Origin: Capitulum mitella
Taxonomy: Eukaryota; Arthropoda; Thecostraca; Pollicipedomorpha; Pollicipedidae
Assembly: GCA_030062745.1 (NCBI GenBank)
Contig: CP099839.1
Coordinates: forward strand, 2,671,001-2,735,000
DNA length: 64,000 bases
Reading direction: 5' to 3'
A model generated the notes under the pieces. The model was not told where the DNA came from. It ran no database searches and was given only the letters and a program-made list of their open reading frames with translations. The first letter of the stretch is position 1. Every line of letters begins with the position of its first letter. Shown here one piece after another: positions 22,345 to 32,107 of the stretch. Made by a program: the position numbers and the translations under genes.

Positions 22345-24092
22345 GATAACATGCGCAACACAGGATCTTTGGCGCTCTTTTTTGATGCGAGGAAAGATGC
22401 TACATTTGGTGACATATTTTGGCCATCTACGCAGGTGGAGCGTGTTGCGACACCCTCGGAGCCCGGAGGGAGTACGTGCCTTACTTCACGCCGCAGTCAG
22501 GGAAGGCCATAGACTAGTTTAACGAGCTGCTCGCAATTTCCAGTGAATACGGTGGAGAGGTCAAAGTCATGGGCTGCGACGGTACGTTGGTGAACAATGG
22601 ATTGAATGGGGACACTTACCGTTTGTCTGAAGTGACACAGCCGCGGCCGGTGCACTGGTCATGTGGCCAGCTTCATGCCAACGAGCTTAACCTCCGCGAG
22701 GTTTTCAGGAGCTGTGACGGGACAAGTGGCCTGCGGCCCTTCACCAGCCCGCTGGAAAAGACCGCCACAAGATCCGCCGAAGACCTACAAATAGCTGCAT
22801 TTGAAGCGGTAGAATGGGAGGTACAGAAAATGGACAAGGCTGTGCTAAATGATCTGAGTAACGAACAGAGAGCGGTATACGACCTGGCCATCACTGTTCA
22901 AAGAGGAGCCATCACAGAGCAGGTCGCGAGACGAAAGATCGGGCCAATGAACCACGCAAGGCGAGAACAAATGCATCCCAGCCACACTATGGAACACCCA
23001 TTGTTGTTGGTCTATTGTCTGCCTACTTTTTTGTTGCTGCCAAAGTCGCAGCTTTTGTGCAATACTAGAAACATGTTAAAAGTATTCGCATAACTATGAT
23101 ACCCTTTAATCCGGGCAAGTAATCAGATACTGGTTAAAGTGGCCTAATAGAGAGTGTATCGACTTGTTTAATCAACAAAGATTACGAACTCACATAATCG
23201 TTTGCCTTTTTTCATTTTTTTTTAATTTGAGGACCGGTTATTTAGAAACATGTTATCAGGCTGACAGGAGCCCTCGTTTGCCACACATTCGCATTGCCGC
23301 CGGGCAATGTTATGCTCCTATGATCAAGTAAGTACGTAATTACCAAAAGCCGAGCTGGTGTCAGAGAATTAAGGCACCTTTTCGTGTCGTATTTTCCCAG
23401 GCGGCTGCTCGGCTACTGTGCATTTACATATTCACAAGTTCACCCAGTGGCTACCTCCGCATCCTGGTGCTGCTCACCCTTCTTCACGACGTGCCGGTGT
23501 GGTTCACGATCAGACAAAAGCGCTACTGCGCCAGTGACCCTCAGAACACCATCCGCAGTCTGCAGTGCCTCCGAAGTCTCCCTCCTCATCTCCAGGATAT
23601 AGTGCGACCAGTAATTCACGCCTACTGGTGCCATCCTGAAGCTTTGCTTATGACGATGGCTGCCGATCCAGACCCAGGCGTCAGGCAGAGAGCCATGCAA
23701 GGGACCCTGGGATTCAGGTAAGGCAGAGACGAACATGAGGGAGTGAGGAGAAACAAGCTGCCAGCAGTTAACTTCACAGCTCAAGATTACGAACAAGCCA
23801 TCGACTGGGCCAGCAAAACTACCGGTGAGCCGCCACTGACAAGAGACCTGGAAGCAAGGGAGGGCTTAAATATACCGCAGTGTCCTCTGCAAGGGAGTCA
23901 GCTCCCCTTCTACGCTCAGTCTGTTGATTCCCCGTCCACACTCAATGTGCAGAACGAGCAGTCAACGTGATCACAGAGGCAGCCAGCGCTGTTTGAGAAT
24001 GTGACAAGCATGGCTTCATCCGTGCCTGGTGCCTGGTTGAAGCTTTGTCACCTGATGCCTCGGCAGACGTCAAATTGCGACTTGGTCGTTGA
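22345..24092 (+). pseudogene. Decayed gene of an uncharacterised arthropod family (GCDGT / QLHANEL type)
   Basis: Pieces read ALFFDARKDATF (frame of 22216), then YVPYFTPQSGKAI, VMGCDGTLVNNG, GQLHANELNLREVF and a long helix-rich segment. They continue with PSGYLRILVLLTLLHDVPVWF (23401 on), NKLPAVNFTAQDY, and a tail HTQCAERAVNVITEA. The order and motifs match a large, functionally uncharacterised family I remember from arthropod genomes, probably transposon-derived. The copy is broken by a frameshift near 22468, TAG at 22515, TAA at 23719, another frameshift near 23910 and TGA at 23994. A 400-bp non-matching stretch (about 22950-23400) ends in a good acceptor (TTTTCCCAG) and may be an intron. 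The final TGA is at 24090. Confidence 0.6.
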
Positions 24093-24118
24093 ATGGTGTG
24101 TGGGCTCCTCGCGGTGTA

Positions 24119-24124
24119 AATAAA
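24119..24124 (+). promoter_or_regulatory. Polyadenylation signal AATAAA
   Basis: Consensus AATAAA 27 bases after the last stop of the decayed gene, consistent with its 3' end. Confidence 0.5.
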
Positions 24125-25441
24125 ACGCGCTGCGATGATCATGTCTTATTGCCGATAACGCTGCAAACGGCTGGGCTAGTTTTGCAACGACTGCATATGA
24201 CTATAAATGCTAGTTCGTGGTTCATCTGAGGTCAGATTGTCTCCAAAATGCAACCATTAGGATTCTCTGCTTACTCTGGTCCAGAAAATGCCATCTGACG
24301 TACCCACGTGAAAATATCATACGCTCGCCGGGATCTATGATTAACGGCTCGCCCTAACGTCCATGGTGTTCAGACATATGCGTCGGTATTTGTTCTTGGC
24401 GTTGTCGTGTGGTGAGGTTTGGCGTCTTCATCAAGTCGCTGTGGAGAGTGCTTTCTCCTCGTCAGCTGGAGTTCGTTGATTCGCAGTTTTTCAGCCTTAA
24501 TCGGTGTTTCAAACCAAAATTTCTCGAAGCGTTGGCGATCACCGTTCACTGCTTGCCGCAGAACCCTGACCTGGTAAGGCTGGCCGCCGCTGTCTGCTGT
24601 TCGGCTGGATAGCCGCAACCATCGGTGTCACCAGTCGGAACACCAACAGGGTCAGGTTTAACGAGCACCAGAAGCCGAAATCTTGCAAGCAATCCGCATG
24701 AGGTGCTGCACGCTTCCGGTCGAGCAGTAGGTTCTTTTGCGATCTGGTCCAAGGCCATCCTCGTCCGAACGGCCTCCTAGTTGGGCACTACAGAGGTCAC
24801 TAAAGAGGTCAATGCCAGCTCGGAGAATGTCCAGCGTCGCCGAATTGAGCCCTTATTTATAGGTTTAAAGTGCTGCCATGCAGGCTGCCTGGTCTTCGCT
24901 CAGTGCTCGATCGCAGACATGTGCCGGGATCCCGATGCGATGCAGGTTATCCTCGTTTTGCGTCGGATTCTAGGCTGACCAGGGTAAGTGTTGCATCACC
25001 TGGGCACCGTTTTGCTCCGCAGACCTTCCCGAGATGATGCAATGACACGCCCAGGTCAGCGAGGGGATGTATAAAACATGGGGATAACCTGCATTCCATC
25101 GAGATCCGGTCACACGTCTGCTTGGTCGGTGGGAGCCCACTGAATTGTCGGAGCCTCCCTCAGTCTTGGAGAATTTCTGCGGCCGGTGCGGACGGGAAAC
25201 CAATCATCAAGGCCCGGCCCAGACCGAACATTTTGGGCGGAGTCAATAAAAAATGAAGCGTTATGCTTAAATTTCCCACAACCGATCCGGTCTAAGGCCG
25301 GCCGAGACCGAACCGGGCTTTTGGCTGGGCCTGCCGCGCTGTCGTTTTCACACTTCTACCCCACGCATACATACATAGGATATACGCATACATAGGATTT
25401 GGAAAGGAATGTTTTCATTCCCCTGAGCCAAGTGGTCTGCA
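24125..25441. other. No gene seen
   Basis: Overlapping frames without family resemblance. Two short related stretches with GGCCCGGCCCAGACCGA and CCGGCCGAGACCGAACC near 25205 and 25300 suggest an old duplicated repeat. Confidence 0.35.
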
Positions 25442-25449
25442 GTCTACGC

Positions 25450-25660
25450 TAGTGGTGTCAAAACCAGGACCCGGCATGCCAAGCCAAAGGCTCAGTTTGG
25501 GCCCAGCGGGGCCCAAACCGGGCGGATTGTGGGAAATTTGCCCTTATTTCTTTATTTCTCCACTGATGTCCGCCAAAAAGTTGAATCTAGACCGGGCTCC
25601 GTCAAGGATAGTTGGTCGGTCTTCACCGGTCCCGAAAGTCCTCTAAGATTGACACCTCTA
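25450..25660. mobile_element. Small hAT-type MITE (211 bp)
   Basis: Ends are TAGTGGTGTCAA and, inverted, TAGAGGTGTCAA. The flanking 8-mers GTCTACGC (25442-25449) and GTCTACAC (25661-25668) match in seven of eight positions, the hAT target-duplication length. There is no coding content. Confidence 0.55.
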
Positions 25661-25786
25661 GTCTACACTACATACAATATCTGGCCATTTGCAAAGAATG
25701 TGGGGTGGGATGGTGTATGAAGAAACTGACATTCTCTCTGAGGAAAATTTTGGTGATTCTTCCGTAGGCGAATAAAGAATAAGTAC

Positions 25787-25930
25787 TGTGATGTTTTGTG
25801 TGTATTCTTTATTATTTAGTCAAGTTCATTGATTATGTTTATCCATCTGTTCCAGGCATACACGTGATAATTAAGCTGAATAAAGCCCTCATGTCAGCTC
25901 ATCTTGCATCTGTCTAGATTTGGCACCACA
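25787..25930 (+). repeat. 5' LTR
   Basis: Starts TGTGATG and ends CACCACA. It is identical to the 3' LTR except for the penultimate base. AATAAA at 25879-25884 is the probable polyadenylation signal. GTTTATC near 25836 is a weak TATA-like candidate upstream of the putative start near 25869. Confidence 0.9.
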
Positions 25931-25947
25931 ATTTATTCAGCTTAATT
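25869..25947 (+). promoter_or_regulatory. Putative self-priming signal (16-nt LTR/leader inverted repeat)
   Basis: AATTAAGCTGAATAAA at 25869-25884 inside the LTR is exactly complementary to 25932-25947, which begins two bases after the LTR, where a primer-binding site should be. In Tf1 and related self-primed elements the 5' end of the transcript pairs with this site and primes minus-strand DNA. If transcription starts at about 25869, the same mechanism would work here. A tRNA primer site was not excluded. Confidence 0.6.
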
Positions 25948-25957
25948 CAGCGCAAAC

Positions 25958-28057
25958 ATGGACAAGATTGCCCGTCCAACCAAGTTTGACATCGCGCCCA
26001 ATGCACCATCCAGCAGCAAGCACTGGAAGCTGTGGCCAAGGAACTTCAAGTACTTCCTCACCCAGATCGAAGAGCACATCCCTGACAAGCTGGAGGTGTT
26101 GTTCCTGCACATCGGCGCGAACGTCGTCGATGTGATCCAGGACTGCACAACATACGAAGACGCCATGGAGAAGCTGGATGCCGCCTACCTCAAACCGCCA
26201 AATGAGATATACGCGAGACATCTCCTGTCCACAAGAGTACAGAAACCTGATGAGAGCTTGGATGAATTTCTCCTCACCCTGAACACGCTGGCGAGTGACT
26301 GTAACTTCAAAGCTGTCTCAGCTGCAGAGAACCACTCGTCCTTCATCCGGGACTCTTTCATCAGAGGGCTTCGCTCACCAATCATCAGGGCCAGACTCCT
26401 CGAGAACGCGACCCTCACTCTGGACAAGGCCGTCGAACAAGCCAGGACCCTGGAAAAAGCGCAACAGAACGCGGAGTCGTATCCGGCTCCGACTCCGGTT
26501 GCCGCCGCCACCTGTGTCCATCCGCCCGAACTGGATCTGGACGGCGCGGAACTGCCGGAGACTGCGGCGGCTGCAGCGTACTTCCCCAAAGGAGGCGCCC
26601 CAGCCCCACCATGTTTCTTCTGTGGGTTAAAACGGCACCCCAGATCAGCATGCCCTGCCAGGGACTCGACGTGCGAAAAATGTGGCAAGCAAGGTCACTG
26701 GCGAAAAGTATGCCGTTCTAGACAGAACCGACCAAGGGCTACACCCTCGACTTCTCGGTCCATGCAGTCGTCCTCAGCCACAATCCAGTCTTCCCTGGCC
26801 GCCACGCTTTCTTCAGCAGCGACTCATGCACCTGCCACTGTCCCGGCCACAGTCGGCGGACATCCAGTCAGGGCTCTGATCGACACGGGAAGTTCGGACA
26901 ACTTCATCAGCGAAACGCTCATCTTAACTCTGCATGCTGAAGTGCACCCCCGATCGGCCACCGTGTCGATGGCGTCGTCGTCGATGGCAGCTCAAGTCAA
27001 GGGATACTGTGTGACCAGTGTCAACATCGAACAACGAGAATACGATACCGTCGAGTTCTCCATCCTCCCCGACCTCTGCGCCGACGTCATTCTTGGGATG
27101 CCGTTTCTCAAGCGTCACGAAGACGTTACACTGTCCCTCGGAGGTGATCAGCCTGGCCTGAACATCTGCGGTCTCACTCGCATCAGTGTCACCCAACCTA
27201 AACTGTTCAGTCATCTGACCCTGGACTGTCATCCCATCGCGACCAAGTCACGGCGCTTCAACCCGATCGACTCGAAGTTCATCGAAAGTGAAGTTCAGAG
27301 ACTACTGACAGAGGACATCATTGAACCTAGCCACTCTCCGTGGCGCGCTCAGGTAGTTGTCACGCACAACGGAGCGAAGAAAAAGCGCATGGTGGTAGAC
27401 TTCTCCCAGACAATCAACCGCTTCACCCAACTGGATGCCTATCCGCTCCCGAACATCGGCGACCTCGTCAACAAGATCGGAAAGAACAGCTACTTCAGCG
27501 TCGTTGACCTCTCCAGCGCCTACTATCAGGTAGAAATAGACCCTGGAGAGAGGATCTACACTGCCTTCGAAGCGGCTGGACAGCTTTACCACTTCAAGAG
27601 GATCCCGATGGGGGTCACCAACGGGGCTGCCGCCTTCCAACGCGTCATGAATGATGTGGTCTCGAAGTACAATCTGAAGGAGACATACGCGTACCTCGAC
27701 GACGTCACTATCTGCGGCCAAAGCAAACAAGAGCACGACGAGAACCTGAAGCGGTTCTGGGAGGTCGCCGCGGAGGTCGGACTGACGATCAACAAGGAGA
27801 AGTGTAAACTCCATCAGACATCGGTGAACGTACTGGGGCATTCGATATCCCATGGGACTCTGCGACCAGATCCAGAACGTCTACGTCCTCTCCAGGACCT
27901 CCCGGTGCCTCGCGACGCGAAGTCTCTGCAACGGCTCGTCGGCCTCTTCGCCTACTACGCCAAGTGGATCCCTGCATACTCTGAGAAGATTCGTCCTCTC
28001 ATCGCGGCAAAGTCGTTCCCTTGTCAGAAGAGTGTCGCGCCGCCATCAGCCAGTTGA
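25958..28057 (+). CDS. Gag-protease-reverse transcriptase polyprotein (Ty3/gypsy)
   Basis: The frame is 699 codons, starting at an ATG 27 bases after the 5' LTR. Residues 1 to about 215 are a helical gag region. Two CCHC zinc knuckles of spacing C-x2-C-x4-H-x4-C follow at about 219-232 and 239-252, typical of nucleocapsid RNA binding. The protease has its active-site motif DTGSS at 309. The reverse transcriptase runs from about 449, with the catalytic YLDD at 579-582. Gag and pol are fused in one frame without a gag-pol shift. The frame leaves the coding register at about residue 687 and ends 12 codons later, just before the RNase H domain, whose sequence continues in the -1 frame. This is best explained by loss of one base in a run of C near 28018-28020. 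Confidence 0.93.
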   Translation: MDKIARPTKFDIAPNAPSSSKHWKLWPRNFKYFLTQIEEHIPDKLEVLFLHIGANVVDVIQDCTTYEDAMEKLDAAYLKPPNEIYARHLLSTRVQKPDESLDEFLLTLNTLASDCNFKAVSAAENHSSFIRDSFIRGLRSPIIRARLLENATLTLDKAVEQARTLEKAQQNAESYPAPTPVAAATCVHPPELDLDGAELPETAAAAAYFPKGGAPAPPCFFCGLKRHPRSACPARDSTCEKCGKQGHWRKVCRSRQNRPRATPSTSRSMQSSSATIQSSLAATLSSAATHAPATVPATVGGHPVRALIDTGSSDNFISETLILTLHAEVHPRSATVSMASSSMAAQVKGYCVTSVNIEQREYDTVEFSILPDLCADVILGMPFLKRHEDVTLSLGGDQPGLNICGLTRISVTQPKLFSHLTLDCHPIATKSRRFNPIDSKFIESEVQRLLTEDIIEPSHSPWRAQVVVTHNGAKKKRMVVDFSQTINRFTQLDAYPLPNIGDLVNKIGKNSYFSVVDLSSAYYQVEIDPGERIYTAFEAAGQLYHFKRIPMGVTNGAAAFQRVMNDVVSKYNLKETYAYLDDVTICGQSKQEHDENLKRFWEVAAEVGLTINKEKCKLHQTSVNVLGHSISHGTLRPDPERLRPLQDLPVPRDAKSLQRLVGLFAYYAKWIPAYSEKIRPLIAAKSFPCQKSVAPPSAS

Positions 28058-29640
28058 AGGAAGACATCTCGTCTGCTGTCGTCGACGTCATTAGAGATGA
28101 CGTGCCCTTCGCCGTCGAGACGGACGCCTCGGAGGACACCATCGCTGCAACCCTGACGCAGGACGGCCGGCCCGTGGCGTTCTTCTCTCGCTCGCTGAAC
28201 GAAGCAGAGAAGAGACACCATATCGTCGAGAAAGAAGCGTACGCCATCGTAGAGTCCATCAGAAAATGGCGCCACTTCCTGACAAGTCACTTCATGCTTC
28301 TCACTGACCAGAGGAGCGTCGCCTTCATGTTCGATAACAGAGCAGCCAGCAAGATCAAGAATGAAACGATACTTCGTTGGAGGATCGAACTCTCGCCCCT
28401 GTCGTACACAATCAAGTTCCGCCCCGGGCGAGAAAACATTCCGGCAGACACCCTCTCCCGCGCGCAGTGTGCCGCAGCTCCCCACTCGACGGAGCATCTG
28501 GAACAACTCCACGAAGCCCTGGTCCACCCCGGCGTCACAAGAATGCTGTACTTCGTGAGAAGCAAGAACCTGCCCTATTCTGTGGACGACGTTCGCCGCA
28601 TCACAGCCAAGTGCAGTGTCTGTGCGAGATGCAAGCCCCAGTTCTACAAACCTCCGGATGCAAAACTCATCAAAGCGACATCGCCATTCGAGAGGTTGAA
28701 CGTGGACTTCAAAGGACCATTACCGACAAGCACAAACGGCAACCAGTACATCCTAACGATCATCGACGAGTTTTCCCGGTTCCCTTTCGCCTATCCTTGT
28801 CGAGACATCAGTACGGGAACAATCATCAAGTGCTTCACTCACCTCTTCTCAATCTTCGGCATGCCAGCGTACGTGCACTCGGACAGAGGAGCTGCATTTA
28901 TGTCTCCAGAGCTCAAGACGTTCCTAACAAACCTTGGCATCTCTACCAGTCGCACGACACCCTACCATCCACAGGGAAACTCGCAGTGCGAACGGTACAA
29001 CGGCATAATCTGGCGCACCGTCACCCTAGCGCTGGAGAGCGAGGGACTGAGCAAAGGACTCTGGGAGGTAGTGTTGCCAGATGCCCTGCATTCGATCCGG
29101 TCTCTCCTGTGTACCGGAACCAACGAGACGCCGCACGGAAGATTGTTCTCTTACCCTCGACGCTCGGCGACCGGGACATCCCTGCCGGCCTGGCTCACAA
29201 GTCCAGGGGAAGCGGTACTGCTGAAGCGACATGTGCGCAACAAAACCGACCCCCTTGTCGATCAAGTTGTCCTCATAGAAGCGAACCCGCATTTCGCGTA
29301 CGTACGGCACCCAACCGGAAAGGTAGACACCGTGTCCACTCGAGACCTCGCTCCTTGCCCATCCGGGCAGCAGCCGACGGAAGAACTGACTCCGCCCTGT
29401 GAGTCGGCTAGCCCGCGTGGCTCCAGCACTCCGAGGCACCTGCCTGCTGCAGAACCGAGTGCAGGGCTCGGAACGCCCCGTCGTGCCGACGACGTGACAC
29501 CTGACCCGCAGAGCATGGGAACCGAGACCGAGGCGCCACATGTATCGCCGCGGCGCGGCCCTGAGATCGAAGCTGCCTCTCGCGCTCCACTGCGGCAGTC
29601 CTCGCGTCCGCGTAAGCCGGTCACGCGCCTCGACCTGTGA
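28021..29640 (+). CDS. RNase H-integrase part of the Ty3/gypsy polyprotein
   Basis: This 539-codon frame continues the pol protein of the preceding frame and has no start codon of its own; its first codon is TTG. RNase H motifs ETDAS, VEKEAYAI and LLTDQRS appear in the first 110 residues. The integrase has an HHCC zinc domain around residues 160-205. The catalytic triad is D229, D288 and E324, with 35 residues between the last two, the standard D,D35E spacing. The C-terminus is basic (SRPRKPVTRLDL), and there is no envelope frame after it. All catalytic residues look intact, so only the junction near 28020 stands between this copy and a full polyprotein. Confidence 0.92.
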   Translation: MSEECRAAISQLKEDISSAVVDVIRDDVPFAVETDASEDTIAATLTQDGRPVAFFSRSLNEAEKRHHIVEKEAYAIVESIRKWRHFLTSHFMLLTDQRSVAFMFDNRAASKIKNETILRWRIELSPLSYTIKFRPGRENIPADTLSRAQCAAAPHSTEHLEQLHEALVHPGVTRMLYFVRSKNLPYSVDDVRRITAKCSVCARCKPQFYKPPDAKLIKATSPFERLNVDFKGPLPTSTNGNQYILTIIDEFSRFPFAYPCRDISTGTIIKCFTHLFSIFGMPAYVHSDRGAAFMSPELKTFLTNLGISTSRTTPYHPQGNSQCERYNGIIWRTVTLALESEGLSKGLWEVVLPDALHSIRSLLCTGTNETPHGRLFSYPRRSATGTSLPAWLTSPGEAVLLKRHVRNKTDPLVDQVVLIEANPHFAYVRHPTGKVDTVSTRDLAPCPSGQQPTEELTPPCESASPRGSSTPRHLPAAEPSAGLGTPRRADDVTPDPQSMGTETEAPHVSPRRGPEIEAASRAPLRQSSRPRKPVTRLDL

Positions 29641-29868
29641 CCTGTGACTTGTTACCTGTTCGTGTTAACCTAGAACCAGGCACCGCTCAGTGTATTGTTC
29701 ATGTGAGTGTCGCAATGCGGAACTCGGCGAGACGTGGATCAACCCGGACGGTATCTACGGCCTTGACCCGGACTATCTACCGTACTCATTTGTGTGTCTG
29801 TCGTGCCAAGCGTGTAGTACGACCGGCAGCCCGGTAGCGTTACCTCTCAGTATCCGAAGTTTCATGGC

Positions 29869-29880
29869 GGAGGGGGAAAA
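29869..29880 (+). promoter_or_regulatory. Polypurine tract
   Basis: GGAGGGGGAAAA abuts the 3' LTR, the expected position of the plus-strand primer of an LTR retrotransposon. Confidence 0.85.
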
Positions 29881-30024
29881 TGTGATGTTTTGTGTGTATT
29901 CTTTATTATTTAGTCAAGTTCATTGATTATGTTTATCCATCTGTTCCAGGCATACACGTGATAATTAAGCTGAATAAAGCCCTCATGTCAGCTCATCTTG
30001 CATCTGTCTAGATTTGGCACCATA
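29881..30024 (+). repeat. 3' LTR
   Basis: Starts TGTGATG and ends CACCATA, with the polyadenylation signal at 29973-29978. It is followed by the target duplication AGTAC at 30025-30029. Confidence 0.9.
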
Positions 30025-30029
30025 AGTAC

Positions 30030-32101
30030 CACAATATTTGTCTGGTTCTGTCTTCTGATGCTTCACAAAATCGGTAAAAAAAAAAACACACAAAAACGGA
30101 CAAGGAAGAACTTCTGTGTGTGCGTGCGTCTATTGTCTGAGACGTCTAAGTTTCTAGCAAGCCTTTTAAAAGTGTGAAGTCAAGTTCCTTTGAAACGAAA
30201 TACATGATGCTTGAATTTAGTAGTCTTAATATGGGGTTAGCAGTAGCTTATTAAATTGAATTGCGCTGATGGCGCAAAAGAGACAGGCATGAATTCCGTG
30301 TGGACGTGCTTTGTTTTGGTAACTTGAGCCCGAGCGACTGCTGGCCCGACTCGTCCTAACCGTACAGGAACAAGTTTTGTTGATGTCGAGGATTCTCCAC
30401 TGCTTTTTTTGAATACGTGGCAAGTTGTAGAGAATGGTATTGTGATGCCGCTGTTATTGCATTACTTCCTGAGCCATAGCTTGTGTGTCAGTATGTACAT
30501 GACCAGGTAGCAAATAACTTATATCCCAGTCTGCAAACAATGGCACAGGAATGACAGATATCCCAGGGGCAGCCAAAATCAGAATCAGTTCTCAAAGCTT
30601 AAGTAGTGCTAGTCCGAAGAAATCAGCTCTGGCAGACTTGTGATTCCGTGGATCCGTACTCTTGCATGATTTTCAAAAATTCTAAAATATGCTGTAAATT
30701 TCATAGTCACCCTAAAATGTACAAAATGGATGCAGATTTCAGAAGCTGCCACCCTGTTCATACTCTCGGACCATGATGATGTAATGATATGTATCATGAC
30801 TTTAAGAATGGTCTATATTAGTTGTGTATCTTTCCCAGCAGGTTATGTGCTTGTCTATCTAGTGCCATGGTGCCGGCACTTGGTTGCCTGTACGAACATC
30901 TTTGACAATGTGGTGTACATCTTGAGATGTGTGAAACCAGCCTAAGTCATTGTAGAAAGTAAACAGTGTTTCCAGATCCTATTAAAAAGTCTGGTCTAAG
31001 TGGCACATCATGTTTTATTTCTAGGTCATGCTATTTTTTTTTTACTAAGTGGCACTGTTTTTTAGGTGGTGCTCAAGCACCACCTGAGAGATATGACACA
31101 GAGGCCTCCAACATTACAGAGGCATATAGAGGTCTCCAGCAATTTTCTGCCAAGCCAATTTTTTGCATCACTCATAAAACAAGCAGATCTTGTGGCTGTG
31201 TTGTTTAAATGTGCATAGAATATAGTTAGGGAACTTCACATTGAACATGTCCAGCCCACAAAGACTTCTTTTTTTGCAGAACTTAAAGAAAGTAAAAATG
31301 AGTGGAAGCTCAACAAACACATATGACTGGAAGGTTTTATAAAAAACTTTAGTACTTGGTTTGTAAAAAAAGAACTTATATTAAAGCCAATACTAAATTC
31401 AGAACCAAAAATCTTTAGACAGGTGTGATACACCAGGGTTTTGGCCATGTGTGCTATCTTTTGATTCTTCAACAACTCTGTAAATTGTACATTACAGTGG
31501 GATTTGTTACCAAGGTCAATGTTGTGCCCAAAAGTTGTGGCAGCTGCACCACCTTGAAAATTTCTGTGCCATGCCCCAAGGTCTTAGAGAATCTGCCCCA
31601 AGCTCAGATCCCTGTCCCAGGTCTGCTCCAATGAGATCTTAGGAAAACCTGTCATGTTCTGCAGACTGGCCATTAAGTAAAAGAAGGCTGAGCCTTTTTG
31701 TATAATTATGTTATCCAAAATGTATTGAGTCACTAATGTCAGTACTGCCAACAATCTGATGGTCAGACTTGCTACAGCTACAGTACTTTCAGACTGATAA
31801 AAGTGTCTTTGTTCAGAAGCAGTTATCACAAATTGCAATTTGTAAACTGTGCAATACTGAAATAGTGCAAGGTAAATAGGCAACAACTGTTATGCATTTG
31901 TTTGTTTGTTTGTTTGTATGTATTGTCTGTTGGTGGTGCTACAGCTTCCATTATTGTGCCTGCATTCCTAGATTTTTCTTCAGTTGTGTATTTAGGGATG
32001 TCTTGTGAGTCAGCAGCAGATGTACCCTTTGTCATATGGCAAACATTAAGCCTCATCCTAAATTCCTTGCTTCAGCTTGTGACTTTTTATGCCCTTTTTA
32101 G
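30030..32101. other. Upstream region of the RAD51D gene; no gene seen
   Basis: AT-rich sequence. A good splice acceptor (GCCCTTTTTAG, ending 32101) lies six bases before the RAD51D start codon, so at least one non-coding 5' exon probably lies in or beyond this interval. I could not locate its donor or a promoter. Confidence 0.4.
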
Positions 32102-32107
32102 GCCAAT

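Larger units (their letters stand above)
25787..30024 (+). mobile_element. Ty3/gypsy LTR retrotransposon, near-intact
   Basis: Two 144-bp LTRs differ at a single base in my reading and enclose gag, protease, reverse transcriptase, RNase H and integrase in that order, the Ty3/gypsy order. A 5-bp duplication AGTAC flanks it (25782-25786 and 30025-30029); a 7-bp reading TAAGTAC with 142-bp LTRs is also possible. No envelope gene is present. The near-identity of the LTRs implies a recent insertion. One reading-frame break, within the RT-to-RNase H connection near 28020, separates the two long frames. The leader carries a perfect complement to an LTR segment, suggesting self-priming. Confidence 0.95.

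Noticed and set aside
28005-28025. Programmed -1 frameshift between RT and RNase H
   Set aside because: No canonical X XXY YYZ slippery heptamer at the point where homology changes frame, and this is not where Ty3-type elements normally shift; a one-base loss is simpler.
29640-29880. Envelope gene in the retrotransposon
   Set aside because: Only 240 bases separate the integrase stop from the 3' LTR, with no signal peptide or membrane segment.
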